Positions 11,101 to 19,118 of a stretch of 64,000 nucleotides of DNA are shown here, one piece after another. The notes beneath the pieces are model-generated. The model worked only from the letters and a program-made list of their open reading frames with translations. It made no database searches and was not told the origin of the DNA. This DNA comes from Nannobrachium achirus (lineage: Eukaryota > Chordata > Actinopteri > Myctophiformes > Myctophidae). Position numbers and translations under genes: made by a program. Location: NCBI GenBank assembly GCA_963921795.1, contig OY997655.1, forward strand, positions 14,640,594 to 14,704,593, read 5' to 3'. The first letter of the stretch is position 1; each line of letters starts with the position of its first letter.

Positions 11101-13024
11101 AATGGGTTGTTAATGGTTCGGTACATTTCTTGGTGCTACAGGGTCTAAGGCCCGGTGTGCCCGCTGAGGGCCCAGCCATGGTCTTCGCCACGCCCACCAA
11201 GGTGGTGTCAGAAGCCGGTGCCACCGTGGAGTACTTGGGAGCCAACAGAGTACCCGACCTCCAGAGAATATTCCAGGTACGCAGAGAGAATCTTAAACAG
11301 CGTTTCTGTAAATATTATTCATAGCAGGAAGCTAAATAGTTTATTCAATATCTAACATTTTAGCCAGTTGGTTTTAGTACTCCATGCAGCCAATTTAACA
11401 TTTGTAATGGAGTCCAAACGATATCTGGTCTCCTTCCAAAGTGTCCGCCGGTTGGGGACATAAGGCTCACCATGCAGTCGATAGTATTTATTGGTATGTG
11501 GCTGGGGACTGGTGGTGTTTATTTCCCATTTTATATAACGACATTGCATTCCACTCCTCTCCTGAAAATCCATCACATGCAAAAGGCTTTGGGGGAGTGT
11601 AATAAGAAAGTCTGGGAATTGGAAGTGCACGATTAATCAAATAACAAATGGGAAATGCAATATTGACTCGTGCATTTCACATTTTTTAGTGCCATTTTCT
11701 TTTTTCTTCTTTCCAGAAGTAAACTTATTGTACACACAACAACCTTCTAAACGAGTGGTTCTCAACCTGTGGGCCTTTAGGGTATTCATTGAGAGTGGGC
11801 CCTCAAGTAATTGGCAAAACACTATGATTTTGATGATAATGTAACGTGAATATAAGAAATAATATAAATACTGACATGCTGTGTTAGTTCCGTTGAACCG
11901 AGCCAGAACACAAACGATCTTTCACACCTAGTCAGGGGATATTAATAAAACTTGGGAATAAATTCCTTACCAAACAATTTCCTCACCAATGTTTTCGTGA
12001 AGGTGTCTAGTGACATATCTAACAAAGATTGAAATTCAACATCCCTATGAGAATCTTTGACAGCTAGGGTAATTCAGGGTCTCATTCACTTACTATACAC
12101 TATACTATAAGAGAAAAAATTACTCCCAAAAAATATGCTTTAAGTAGCATGTGAGGGGTCTAACTAGGTGTTAAAAAAAAACATTCATTGGGCTAAAAAC
12201 AGCCCCCAAAAAAACGATGGTTTAGTGATGAGTCATCACTTTTCACAGTTGTATGGGGTCCATTTTTGGCCCAAGGAATGTTTTTAGTATTTAGTGTATA
12301 GTAAGTGAATGAGACCCAGAATTACCCTAGCTGTCAAAGATTCTCCGAGGGATGTTGAATTTCAATCTTTGTTAGATTATGTTACTAGACACCTTTACGA
12401 ACACATTGCTGAAGAAATCGTTTGGTAAGGAATGTATTCCCAGCTTTGGCTAACCTGACTTGCGTCAGATGGTGGCAGTAGTGCGTAGGCTACCGCTCTA
12501 CTTTACCATCTGAGATCTCTCGGGCAGACTCGATGTAAGGGGCGGGTGATTGGATGTGGCCGTCTCTCCGTCACAGTCTGGGAGTGCCAACTCCAACCAC
12601 TCATATTGGCCTGTCTGCATCCACGTGGTCTGCAATCAGACTCTATTGGCTCAGAGCCGCTCAGAGCCCGCCCGTAGCTGCCGCTGATTGGTCCGGCCCG
12701 GGGCTTTACGAGCGTTATCAACTCCCACCAAGAGATCTCAGATGGTAAAGTAGAGCGGTAGCCTACGCACTACTGCCACCATCTGACGCAAGTCAGGTTA
12801 AGCTTTGGCAGGCATTCTGATAATATTCCTTGACTAACCACATGTCTCCCTCTGTCTTCCTGTCCCTGTGTCTCCTCTTTCAGATTTCAGACGGCACCCC
12901 TGTGCATCTGAAGCGAGGCGTCCCAGACAGGCTTCTGTACCGCACCACCATGGCCCTGACTCTAGGGGGCGCTCTCTACTGCCTCGTGGCCCTCTACATA
13001 GCAGCCCAACCCAAAAACAAGTGA
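1193..13024 (+). CDS. cox7a2l: cytochrome c oxidase subunit 7A2-like (COX7A2L/SCAF1), complete 3-exon gene
   Basis: This gene encodes the mitochondrial inner-membrane factor that links respiratory complex III to complex IV in supercomplexes. Coding exons are 1193-1264, 11142-11276 and 12884-13024, all joined in phase 0, giving 24+45+46 = 115 residues (human protein 114). The N terminus [18 protein letters not shown] is the family's presequence. Exon 2 carries the FATPTK motif and the complex III-contacting segment. Exon 3 is the COX7A-like domain (VHLKRG, then [13 protein letters not shown]) with one membrane segment at about residues 90-109 and the ending AAQPKNK. Splice sites are CAG/GTAAAC, CTACAG/GGTCTA, CAG/GTACGC and TTTCAG/ATTTCA. 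Intron 1 is 9,877 bp and contains a LINE and several foldback elements; intron 2 is 1,607 bp and contains two nested foldbacks. Family recognition is by remembered similarity, but the whole protein matches end to end. Confidence 0.93.
1490..1565. repeat. perfect inverted repeat, about 36-bp arms
   Basis: AACTCTGACAGTGTACAAAT at 1490 is mirrored by its complement ending at 1565, with GAACCCTAACGGGTTC at the centre. A collapsed version (AACTCTGACAGTGTTGTCAG) lies about 100 bp upstream, and another copy of one arm lies near 1984-2020. It is a local palindrome inside cox7a2l intron 1, origin unknown. Confidence 0.85.
1660..1950 (+). mobile_element. 3' tail of a non-LTR retrotransposon, ending in (ATCA)n
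   Basis: The sequence around TGTGTTCTATCCGTCTGTC and TATATGAGATACATAAA is shared with 34130-34270, where it directly follows a LINE coding end. This copy ends in AATAAATTAATCAATCAATC repeats, as expected for a LINE 3' terminus. No coding part remains. 1951-3000 is otherwise unassigned intron sequence. Confidence 0.6.
3001..3086. repeat. poly-C/poly-CCCG and (GT)n low-complexity tract
   Basis: C-rich runs (3001-3058) adjoin a GT dinucleotide tract (3060-3086). A separate poly-C run of about 19 occurs at 3539-3557. Short open frames here are artefacts of the repeats. Confidence 0.85.
3943..4377. mobile_element. hAT-like non-autonomous element, copy 1 (TAGGGCTGTCAC termini) carrying a hairpin
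   Basis: 435 bp bounded by TAGGGCTGTCAC and GTGACAGCCCTA, with an exact 8-bp target duplication CCTTCTAA (3935-3942 and 4378-4385). The interior is rich in ATAATCG/CGATTA motifs, and a perfect-type hairpin of the window-wide family sits centrally at 4075-4157. Copies occur at 38700-39075 and 54655-55074. An 8-bp duplication with TAGGG-type ends is characteristic of the hAT superfamily. No transposase is present. Confidence 0.85.
4075..4157. repeat. AAATAGCAGATC hairpin inside hAT-like element
   Basis: Arms ATAGTGGAAATAGCAGATCT... and the complement ...GGCTATTTCCACTAT have 34 or more paired bases with a single A/C mismatch (GCAGATC versus GCCGATC) and a GAT loop within GTCGCGATGCGAC. Confidence 0.88.
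4445..5299. mobile_element. non-autonomous hAT-like element 'GTCCGAAGGTTCATTAG', copy 1
   Basis: 855 bp starting GGGGACTGCCCATAAGTCCG and ending GACCAATGCCATGGCACC. The inner parts of the termini are inverted (GTCCGAAGGTTCATTAGTC). An exact 8-bp target duplication AGCTCGCA flanks it (4437-4444, 5300-5307). The right part contains GGTTAGGGTT-type repeats (5216-5250), and a tRNA-like sequence lies inside. The second copy at 26699-27778 shares both ends but a different interior. No transposase frame was seen. Confidence 0.82.
4661..4733 (-). pseudogene. degenerate tRNA-like sequence (pol III A and B boxes)
   Basis: On the minus strand, TTAGCTCAGTCAGTAGAGC matches a tRNA D-arm/A box and GGTTCGATTCC matches the B box at proper spacing. 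The anticodon stem does not pair and the T stem has mismatches. It is a tRNA pseudogene or SINE head captured inside the element at 4445-5299, not a functional tRNA. Confidence 0.5.
5348..7885 (+). CDS. LINE ORF2 protein: endonuclease (partial) + reverse transcriptase, L2/CR1 group
   Basis: The frame is open from the 5' junction at 5348 to TAA at 7885 (845 codons) without a stop, although no proper start remains; the first GTG-initiated stretch starts at 5459. The C-terminal half of an apurinic-type endonuclease is seen first (VAGDFNQ, then SSDHRSVML), followed by reverse transcriptase blocks: [44 protein letters not shown] and the catalytic YADD at 7178-7189. The C terminus ends in a lysine-rich KAKKAKKSR. 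In life it would nick target DNA and reverse-transcribe its own RNA in the nucleus. The missing N terminus means this copy cannot encode a complete endonuclease. The lack of stops suggests a young insertion. Confidence 0.88.
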   Translation, partial: TANARIKNDTDAVALEGLTTFRWDRNCALTGKSRGGGVCIYTNNRWCNNATVVASHCSSDIEFLTIKCRPFYLPREITNIVITAVYIPPSANIKEALNVLYRSISELQTTHTEGIFIVAGDFNQANMKTVLPQFYQYVDFPTRGKNTLDRVYTNIKCAFRAAPRSHLGSSDHRSVMLVPAYRPMLTRTKPAVKQVRVWPEGAMDALQDCFECTDWDMFKEAATEGQRTDVEEYAGTVSAYISKCTEDVSVVKNITTRANEKPWMTSEVRELLRVRNNAFKAGGGVELRTARANLNRAIRVAKRTYSRKIEGFFQDSTDSRRMWQGIQSITGYKGAPSPCEDNEDFLNELNNYFARFEATNNIPARKTIPLPDEKVLSLDLADVRRTLKGINARKATGPDNIPGRVLKECADQLAPVLTDVFNISLNQAVVPSCFKAARIIPVPKKPIITSLNDYRPVALTPITMKCFERLVKAHIVSKLPPKFDPFQFAYRANRSTEDAIASVLHRSLAHLEGKNTIVRLLFLDFSSAFNTIIPQQLVDKLDPLGLGTPLCNWLLDFLTDRPQSVRVGNNNSNVISLSTGSPQGCVLSPLLFTLMTHDCCAMFSTNHMVKYADDTTVVGLIKDDNEDAYREEVRQLVGWCNTHNLVLNVNKTKEIIVDFRRNQHSHTPLLINDTAVEVVSSTKFLGVEITDSLTWSSNTASLVKRGQKRLFFLRRMRRAQLPPPILTMFYRATIESILTNCISVWSGSCSETDWKTVQRVVRTAERIIGTTLPSTKDIAQNRCLLKANKIMSDPTHPHQGLFNLLPSGKRYRSIGSRTARFTKSFFPQAIRLVNSEKAKKAKKSR
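5348..8134 (+). mobile_element. 5'-truncated L2/CR1-type LINE with (ATCT)n tail
   Basis: The LINE begins abruptly after the hairpin at about 5348, partway through the endonuclease, runs through reverse transcriptase, and ends with CAATAAAGCTATCTATCTATC repeats to about 8134. 5' truncation and a 3' microsatellite tail are typical of L2/CR1-group target-primed integration. It lies in sense orientation in cox7a2l intron 1. Confidence 0.88.
8190..8241. repeat. shortened AAATAGCAGATC hairpin
   Basis: AGAATAGCAAGATGTACACGCTCACAACGG is followed by CTGTAGATGTGCTATTTTCACT, a compact copy with a shortened centre, 55 bp after the LINE tail. Confidence 0.65.
8355..8915 (-). mobile_element. TTAA/CCC...GGG piggyBac-like MITE, copy A (two hairpins)
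   Basis: Bounded by TTAACCCATTTAGG (8355) and AAATGGGTTAA (to 8915). The left hairpin (8401-8476, GCGCGGCACCGAGTGCCGCGC loop) is intact and the right one (about 8828-8860) is reduced to one arm. The middle carries the GGTCCCTGGAACTA ... GGGGGTCCGTGGCCAAATAC block common to all copies. TTAA target with CCC/GGG termini is the piggyBac signature. Other copies are at 10521, 16621, 29453, 35075 and 45176. Confidence 0.75.
8916..10477. other. cox7a2l intron 1 segment with nothing recognised
   Basis: AT-rich intron sequence. No protein family, RNA gene or clear repeat boundary was recognised. It includes a few short unconvincing open frames. Confidence 0.5.
10478..11157 (+). repeat. tandem duplication of the cox7a2l exon-2 splice acceptor, split by a transposon
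   Basis: Unit 1 at 10478-10520 (TTAATGGTTTGG...GTGCTACAGGGG...GGCCCGGTG) and unit 2 at 11110-11157 (TTAATGGTTCGG...GTGCTACAGGGT...GGCCCGGTG) are about 80% identical over 43-48 bp. Unit 2 contains the real acceptor and the first 16 bases of exon 2. The piggyBac-like element lies exactly between them at the TTAA that starts unit 2. Confidence 0.8.
10521..11113 (+). mobile_element. TTAA/CCC...GGG piggyBac-like MITE, copy B
   Basis: TTAACCCGTTCAGAACGGGT at the left and CCTAAATGGGTTGTTAA at the right. It carries two hairpins, at 10577-10640 (loop shortened) and about 10995-11075, with GAACTACTATGTCAG / GGACCCCCAAAAT blocks between them. The right end is 28 bp from exon 2 of cox7a2l, so the branch-point/polypyrimidine region is squeezed between transposon and exon. 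Confidence 0.78.
11142..11276 (+). CDS. cox7a2l: cox7a2l coding exon 2
   Basis: 45 codons, acceptor CTACAG/GGTCTA and donor TTCCAG/GTACGC, phase 0 at both ends. The residues [20 protein letters not shown] and the ending [10 protein letters not shown] match the middle of COX7A2L. Confidence 0.92.
11948..12830. mobile_element. foldback element with about 160-bp arms, interrupted by a younger element
   Basis: The left arm (TTGGGAATAAATTCCTTACC ... ATTCACTTACTATACAC) is mirrored by 12290-12440 (GTGTATAGTAAGTGAATGAG ... GGTAAGGAATGTATTCCC). The central part (AAGTAGCATGTGAGGGGTCTAA) resembles that of the foldback at 49151-49527. The right boundary is approximate because the 12451-12800 element inserted at its edge. 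Located in cox7a2l intron 2. Confidence 0.7.
12451..12800. mobile_element. MITE with perfect 70-bp TIRs and 9-bp target duplication
   Basis: 350 bp starting TAACCTGACTTGCGTCAGAT. Arms 12451-12520 and 12731-12800 are identical as inverted repeats over 70 bp by eye. AGCTTTGGC is directly duplicated (12442-12450, 12801-12809). A 9-bp duplication with long TIRs suggests the Mutator-like superfamily. Perfect arms imply recent movement. It ends 83 bp before cox7a2l exon 3. No coding capacity. Confidence 0.85.
12884..13024 (+). CDS. cox7a2l: cox7a2l coding exon 3 (COX7A-like domain, stop)
   Basis: 46 codons plus TGA, after a pyrimidine-rich TCTCCTCTTTCAG acceptor. [20 protein letters not shown] matches the complex IV-binding COX7A domain, with the membrane helix around [17 protein letters not shown] and the conserved PKNK end. 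Confidence 0.93.
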   Translation: MSDGTPVHLKRGVPDRLLYRTTMALTLGGALYCLVALYIAAQPKNK

Positions 13025-13188
13025 CCTGCTGCTCGGGACACCTCACCCCCCCCCCCCCCCCCAGCCCAGTGGACACAAGGGCACAACAGCCCAAAGACCA
13101 AAAATGTCAACTGACTCTGCACCGTTTTATTACAACATCGCACCAATGGTTTCCATCAAGTACCCATGCTTTTCTGTCCTGCCAGGAC

Positions 13189-13633
13189 AAAGGACAACTT
13201 TGTTTTTTTTACAACAAAGGTTCATATTTTAGATTTTAATTAGAGAAAAGAAAAGATGAGTGTTAAAATGTTTTCATTTACTGTACTTCTTTCTATCAGT
13301 TTAGTGATTTTAACGATTTTGATTTGCATATAAGTGGCTAAATATGTATTTTTAGGCACAATAAGCCCATTCCCAAGATGCACCACAATCTTTCATGGGC
13401 AGATGTGACTTATGGGGGCTGGTGTAAATAGTAACAAAGACATTGACGGCTTATTGTCTCTAATTTAGCCACTTGTACGCATGCCCCCACCCACTGAAAT
13501 CAAAATACTAAAATTGCTAAAACAATAGAAAGCAGTAAATGAAAACATTTTAACACTCATCTGTTCTTTTCTCTAATTACAATCTAAAATATGAACCCTT
13601 GTTGTAAACGGGTTAGGGTTTAAAGTTGTCCTT
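13189..13633. mobile_element. foldback element (AAAGGACAACTTT termini), copy 1, in the cox7a2l 3' UTR region
   Basis: The left end AAAGGACAACTTTGTTTTTT and the right end GTTTAAAGTTGTCCTTT are inverted, and mirroring continues through GATGAGTGTTAAAATGTTTT / AAAACATTTTAACACTCATC and AGTGGCTAAATA / TTTAGCCACTTG. It starts 165 bp after the stop codon, so it probably forms part of the 3' UTR. Possible poly(A) signals AATAAA lie near 14424 and 14493. A copy is at 24928-25658. Confidence 0.78.
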
Positions 13634-14079
13634 TGAATGCATTCACCTGGCCGTCCCTTAGAATGAAACTGTGTATATAATATTTCCATTCATAGAAATG
13701 CTGTTCTTTGTTTCGATAATGAAGATGTGATGGTTATGGTATCCATAGCTGTGTGTTTGTCCCTCAGCACAATAGGTGGCTATGAACATGTAAAGCAGGG
13801 TGCTTATTTCTAAGTATATTATATATACTTTTATATCTATGTGGCGTCCTTTTTCTAGAATTCTAGCTGCCTAATTGGGGACTTAAGTTATAGATCAAGT
13901 TATAGATCGTGGACGCCAGGTGAATGCAATGAACTACCTTGTAGGAACCAGCAGCAGCAGCAGCCAAGGACCAGAGATAGGAAGCACTGTAGGCAGCAGA
14001 CAGGGCTGTATCACTCATTACATTAACCTATGCCAGCCATTCTGACACATTTACATTAACGGCCCTATTAATTGTTTTG

Positions 14080-14132
14080 GAAAACGATAGATCTCCAAGC
14101 TCACATTGTGTGTCATCGCATTTTCCAATGGC
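14080..14132. repeat. degenerate AAATAGCAGATC-type hairpin
   Basis: TTGGAAAACGATAGATCTCCAAGCTCACA on the left faces ATCGCATTTTCCAATGG on the right. The flank TTGGAAAA is mirrored although the core is worn. Confidence 0.5.
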
Positions 14133-14151
14133 CAAAGTCTAACATAGTGCT

Positions 14152-14383
14152 TATAGGAGTAGTTCACCTAAAAATGTATCCATCTCACAAAGCCTTGAAT
14201 TCGAATGATTTAATTACTGGTGGAGTCTCGTATTGACCGACGAGGTGGTCATCAAATTATTGACTCAGGAATAAGACAAAAAGAAAGAAATCTCCATGAA
14301 TTTAAGGTTTCACAGGGTGTGTAATTGATAGAATTAGAAGTCTAAAATAATATATTTTTTGGGGGGTGAACTACTTCTTTAAG
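14152..14383. mobile_element. foldback element with GTAGTTCACC termini
   Basis: TAGGAGTAGTTCACCTAAAA at the left is opposed by GGGGTGAACTACTTCTTTAA at the right. The middle contains GTCTCGTATTGACCGACGAG and TCATCAAATTATTGACTCAG, similar to the GATAGTTCACCCCCC elements at 18163, 23797 and 49822. Confidence 0.65.
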
Positions 14384-14639
14384 ACAAAGCTATGCTGCTG
14401 ACTGATGATATTGATGATGGTGGAATAAATATAATATGCAATGCCAGAGGAAGTCACAGGAATAACAGTTTGTCTTTATTGTATTTGTTGAAAAATAAAA
14501 TGTAACTGAATTTGAAGAAGAACACCGTGCTTGAACTCAATCCTTATACTGTCCTGTTTTCCTTCATCTGCCGACGTCGTGCCGCCTTCACTAGAACAAT
14601 TGCAGTGAGATTCAGGGCTGTCGGCTGGCAAGCAAGCAG

Positions 14640-14765
14640 CAGTCAATTCAATTAAATTCAAAGGGCTTTATTGGCTTGATAAAACATACGTTTTCATTGC
14701 CAAAGCAGAAGTGTAGTGTACACAGTGCAATACAATCAAAATATGTACAATTGAAAGGGTTGAAA
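14640..14765 (-). mobile_element. probable LINE 3' tail fragment (CAAAGGGCTTTATTGGC type)
   Basis: CAATTCAATTAAATTCAAAGGGCTTTATTGGC is a common fish retroposon 3' end read in antisense. Related stretches occur near 37470-37530 and 55750-55870. Only weakly supported from one window. Confidence 0.4.
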
Positions 14766-14956
14766 CAGTTTTCATGTATCGAGATTACTTGATGCAGACG
14801 CAAGGATGTATACGGTACCCCATGATCAGTAGTCTTTATGGTGGTTGGGTTCCATTTGATATCCTTCTATCACAGCAGCTCACAAATCTTGCTGATGTGT
14901 TTGCACATTGCAGTACTTCAGCAGTCACTCAGGCTCACTTGTACATAAGCAGCATC

Positions 14957-15066
14957 TAAAGTCCTTAAATTAGATCCTATTTCCTACACTTCTTTCCTAT
15001 TTCCTTGTATGTTGCAAGGTATTTTGATACAAGTTAGGAAATAGGATTTGATTTAAGGACTTGAGA
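14957..15066. repeat. inverted repeat AGTCCTTAAATTAGATCC
   Basis: AAAGTCCTTAAATTAGATCCTATTTCCT is mirrored by TAGGAAATAGGATTTGATTTAAGGACTT about 60 bp on. A small foldback of unknown type. Confidence 0.6.
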
Positions 15067-15226
15067 CGCAGCTATAGCATGTAAAAAAACGCCTATAGGG
15101 GAAGGAACTTTACCATTTCTCTCAGCTCTTATACATGTCGAAATAGAAAGTGAGCGGTATAGATTTTCAATTACCCACAGCTATATGAACAGGTTGCATG
15201 CAGACAGCCTTCTGTAACGCAGTGCT

Positions 15227-15581
<355 letters not shown>

Positions 15582-15582
<1 letters not shown>

Positions 15583-15780
15583 GGGATGGGACGATATGAA
15601 GATTTATTATGACCAAATAATTTACGATTTACGATATTATCGCGATAACGCAAATCCATTATTCTGGGGCTCAACATTTGCCAAAGAATTGCCGATCTAT
15701 AAGCTCACAACGCGTTGGGTTGCGACGCGTTGTGAGCTTGTAGATCTGCAATTTTTGTGGCAAAGACATCTGAGAGTGAA
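15582..15780. mobile_element. hAT-like fragment (TAGGGATGGGACGATATG) with a hairpin
   Basis: The TAGGGATGGGACGATATG end and ATTATCGCGATAACG motifs are typical of fish hAT-like elements. A hairpin of the window-wide family occupies 15674-15767: GCCGATCTATAAGCTCACAACGCG against its complement, with a mirrored flank TTTGCCA/TGGCAAA. Confidence 0.6.
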
Positions 15781-15812
15781 ACTAGAAGCAGTGCTCTTCC
15801 GAGCACAGGTCT

Positions 15813-16108
15813 CCACCAGGCCACACAAATCGGCCTGTTATAGCGCCACCATGAGGCTGATTTAAAAAATGTGGGGCAGAGGTTCTGAATTAGCATCCAG
15901 GGAGTGTGTGTGCTCAGTTTGGCAGCGATCGGGCCAACGGCGCCGGAGATTAGCTGGTAACAACCAGGCCACACAAATCGGCCTGTTATAGCGCCACCAT
16001 GAGGCTGATTTGAAAAATGTGGGGCAGAGGTTCTAGATTGGCATCCAGGGAGTGTGTGTGCTCAGTTTGGCAGCGATCGGGCCAACGGTGACTGAGATTA
16101 GCTGCTCA
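15813..16108. repeat. 148-bp tandem duplication
   Basis: CCAGGCCACACAAATCGGCC starts at 15816 and again at 15964, and the two units agree almost base for base through GGGCCAACGG. The TAGCGCCACCATGAGG and TGTGTGTGCTCAGTTTGGCA motifs resemble the repeats at 17255, 26800 and 32175, so this is the same transposon group. Confidence 0.8.
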
Positions 16109-16186
16109 CAAACTGCGAGGACGCACGGACGCACGCACGCACGGACGGACGCACGCACGGACGGACGGACGGACGGACGGGCGGAG
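16109..16186. repeat. (ACGC)n/(ACGG)n microsatellite
   Basis: ACGCACGGACGC repeats shift to GGACGGACGGAC, at the end of the 148-bp repeat element. Confidence 0.85.
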
Positions 16187-16620
16187 GGGAAAACATACTC
16201 TCCCTCAGCCTTCGGCTGGTGGAGACAAAAACATATCAAGTAGGCAACGTATATTATAAGTACCCTTTACCAATTCTAGAGGGTTTAAATGGTACTGGAT
16301 ATGCAGCTCAGCAAATAAAAGGTGAATTGAGCGTGCGTGCGTGCGTGTGTGAGAGAGAGCGCGAGAGACGAATGGTTCAAGAGAGACCTGCTGGCAAGCC
16401 CAAGTTAAAGCTGTTAATAAGACAGAAAAACGACCACATTGATCATCTCCATTGTTGCATTTCCTCCGCCTGTTATTATTGTCTATGTCTAACGGTGTCT
16501 ACTTGGCAGTGGTTCCCATGCTGCCTCTCCCTCTGGATCGGGGCCCACTCACAGGGGCATCACAAGGGGTAGGAAAGTGGGACTGAGTTACTGGGGCCCA
16601 AGGTGGAGGGGCCCTTTATC

Positions 16621-16970
16621 TATTGAAAAATATCAGATATACAAGCTCACAGCGCGGCACCGAGTGCCGCGCTGCGAGCTTGTAGATCTGCTATTTTTGA
16701 AAAGTTGTGAAAATGTGTGAAAATCTTTGAATATATGTATTTTCAAAGCGAATGGTTGTAACTCAAATTTTGCTTCTGGGTGGTCCCTGGAACTAAATAT
16801 TTTGAGATGTGGGTCCGTGGCCAAATACATATCATCTTGGGGGTCCTTGACATAGGTTCCTTGCACACATTTTCACGATTTTTAAAAAATAGCGGATATA
16901 CAAGCTCGCAGCGCGGCACTCGGTGCCGCGCTGTGAGCTTGTATATCTGCTATTTTTCAATAGTTAACAT
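16621..16970 (-). mobile_element. piggyBac-like MITE, copy C (internally deleted, ends lost)
   Basis: Two complete hairpins (16627-16700 and 16884-16963, both with the GCGCGGCAC loop) flank a shortened middle with GGTCCCTGGAACTAAATATT and TGGGTCCGTGGCCAAATAC. The terminal TTAACCC blocks are absent or worn. Confidence 0.7.
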
Positions 16971-17254
16971 TCATGGGGGGCCCGCCGTGAATCCTTGTAC
17001 CCAGGGCCCAGAATTTGGTGTGACGCCCCTGCCCACTCAACACGGCAGCTGAACGGCTGCCGTGTTGTTAAGTGGTCAGTCTGGGTGGGCCGCATGTTTA
17101 TTTTAATGATCAATCAATACAATTTGTTCCGGCTTGTATCAGTATGCTTTACCCACTGTTATCAACGATTATTTTTTTCAAGGCTTCAAAGAAGAAAATG
17201 GTAAATGGTGCATTTATTGCGACCGCCAGGTCGTAGTTATTACTATCAAATCCT

Positions 17255-17636
17255 CCACCGGCTGTCTGTCAGTCAGTCTGTCCGTCATGTCACACTTTTC
17301 AGCTGCTCATATCTCCGCCTCCGTTGCCCTGATCCATGCCAAACTTTGCAAACACACTCCTTGGCTGCCAAACCACAACCTCCAACCTCCTCATTTCTCA
17401 CATGGCCCTCTTCTAGCGCCATCATGAGGTAGATTCTTGCAAAACACATTTTTTGACACTGCTCCTACAGATTTTGCCCTAAAATCACGCAAAGCGGTAC
17501 ACAGTATCTCTACAGTCATGTCATCAACATGGATCTCTCCCATTTCACATATTCCCTCCTGATTGCCTACCATTGCCTTCTAAAATTTGTGTATGCGACC
17601 TGAAGGTCGCTTATCTCCCGATTAGGGAGTCTTACT
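17255..17636 (+). mobile_element. repeat with TAGCGCCATCATGAGG / GTCGCTTATCTCCCGATTAG, copy 1
   Basis: Starts near CTCCACCGGCTGTCTGTCAG and ends GAAGGTCGCTTATCTCCCGATTAGGGAGTCTTACTGGTA. It is the same family as 32175-32810 (same strand) and the inverted material inside 26800-27720. It contains one unit of the ACATGGATCTSTCCCAT repeat that is tandem in the other copies. Confidence 0.65.
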
Positions 17637-17882
17637 GGTATAGCGCCTTTATTCAAGACACTTTACAATGATTGTGCATCTACGACTACGTTCACACATT
17701 CACACACACAGTCATACACCGATGGTGGAGGAAACGATGCAAGGCACCAACCTGCTCATTGGGAGCAACTAGGGGTTCAGAGTCTTGCACAAGGACACTT
17801 TGACACTAACTCTGGGGGATCAAACTGGGATCCTTCTGGTTGCCAGGCAGCCACTCTACCCCTGAGCCACTGCCGCCCCCCC
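17634..17882 (-). mobile_element. tRNA-derived SINE
   Basis: On the minus strand it begins GGGGCGGCAGTGGCTCAGGGG (tRNA-like A box TGGCTCAGGGGTAGAG), has a B-box-like AGTTTGATCCC, then the conserved GTGCAAGACTCTGAACCCC and GCTCCCAATGAGCAGGTTGG body, and a TGTAAAGTGTC tail. This matches the common fish tRNA-headed SINE layout. A second fragment is at 24178-24292. Confidence 0.72.
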
Positions 17883-17949
17883 CCCACCGGGGTGAAGTGA
17901 ACGGTGTTGATGATGATGACAGACCCACATGACGTCTCATCATTATGTC

Positions 17950-18068
17950 AATCAGAAAGAGGACCCCCCGCCACCCTGACAAGCACATGGAATTGTATGA
18001 GTTGAGGCATTCAATTTAGTTTGTGAAAATAGCAGACTACAATAGCAGATCTGCTATTTTCAATTTTC
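17950..18068. repeat. GGACCCCCCGCCACCCTGAC element fragment with partial hairpin
   Basis: GGACCCCCCGCCACCCTGACAAGCAC and GAGTTGAGGCATT resemble 48590-48625. The hairpin GTGAAAATAGCAGACTACAATAGCAGATCTGCTATTTTC (18022-18060) is collapsed. Confidence 0.55.
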
Positions 18069-18162
18069 AATATCTTTTGGCAATTTGACCAGTTTGTGTA
18101 GTATAGTTCTTTTGTCTTTTGATGCAGTAATGGTCTTTTTCTTTCTTTTCTTTTTAAGGCAT

Positions 18163-18396
18163 TAAAGGGATAGTTCACCCCCCAAATTACTTTTTTTCTA
18201 TCGATTACTCACCGCATAGAGTTATTACTTGCACAAGCAGAGCGAGCAAGTACTGCGATCGGCTGCGTATGTATGTATGTACTGTATGTATGTATGTCTG
18301 TGTCCTCTCTTGTGTAAGAACATAGCATCTCTGGCAACGTCATCATTAACAGGCAATGAGGGACCAGTATTCCTGGTGATGTCATTGGCATATATC

Positions 18397-18476
<80 letters not shown>

Positions 18477-18727
18477 TAAAAAAAAATGATTCGGTGATGC
18501 CAGTGGTGAGCGCACCTCATGGCGTGCTCTGCTTGCTCACAAGTAGGCCTACTGGTGCGCAAGTTGACACCTTGACAGAGTGCATTTCTAGTTGTTTTTG
18601 TCGCATTCCTAAGCCAATAATTTGAGGAGACTCTTTGTGTCTCCATAGCATAAGGAACAAAGCAGGCTCTTTGTGTCTCCATAGGAAACCACTTCCGTAA
18701 AAAGTAATTTTGGGGTGAACCCTTTTC
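18163..18727. mobile_element. foldback element (GGGATAGTTCACCCCCC) with a (TA)n core
   Basis: AAAGGGATAGTTCACCCCCC at the left is opposed by AATTTTGGGGTGAACCCTTTT at the right, with matching AATTACTTTTT/AAAAAGTAATT inside. A TA dinucleotide run fills 18402-18472. GTCGCATTCCTAAG and TTTGTGTCTCCATAG are shared with 23797 and 49822. Confidence 0.7.
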
Positions 18728-18752
18728 TTTTTTGTCCCTTTATCATTGGCCG

Positions 18753-19097
18753 ACATGGGTGTCGGCCAATGAGGTGGCTGATTGGGGCATTGGGAGCACC
18801 TGGCCAGTACTCCTTGGAGCCCTATAAAGCCACCATGGCACCCTCATTCTCTCTCTCCCTCTCATGACGACAGCACCTATTGTTTTCCCTTATGCTTAGT
18901 TTATACACCTTACAACACCCCACACTACACTTTCCACACATACATACATTGCTGACACCACTGATTACTGATTTACACACCTCAAACTCTTTGTACATAT
19001 TATTTAAACCATATGTTAATAAATCATTGTTATACTTTAAAAGCCACTGCCTCGTGTCCTCCTCGATTTGTCATGGCCTAAGAGCCAGGTTGTGACA
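18753..19097 (+). repeat. 5' LTR, lacking its first ~86 bp
   Basis: From CATGGGTGTCGGCCAATGAG to AGCCAGGTTGTGACA it matches the 3' LTR. A CCCTATAAAGCC TATA-like box and an AATAAATCATT poly(A) signal region lie inside. The missing 5' part (TGTCACGGCCCC...) is replaced by CATTGGCCGACA, which forms a snap-back palindrome with TGTCGGCCAATG. Confidence 0.85.
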
Positions 19098-19100
19098 AAT

Positions 19101-19118
19101 TGGGGGCTCGTGCCGTTC
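19101..19118 (+). other. primer-binding site, tRNA-Pro-like
   Basis: TGGGGGCTCGTGCCGTTC follows the 5' LTR after AAT. TGGGGGCTCGT is the standard complement of the tRNA-Pro 3' end; the last bases diverge. Confidence 0.7.
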
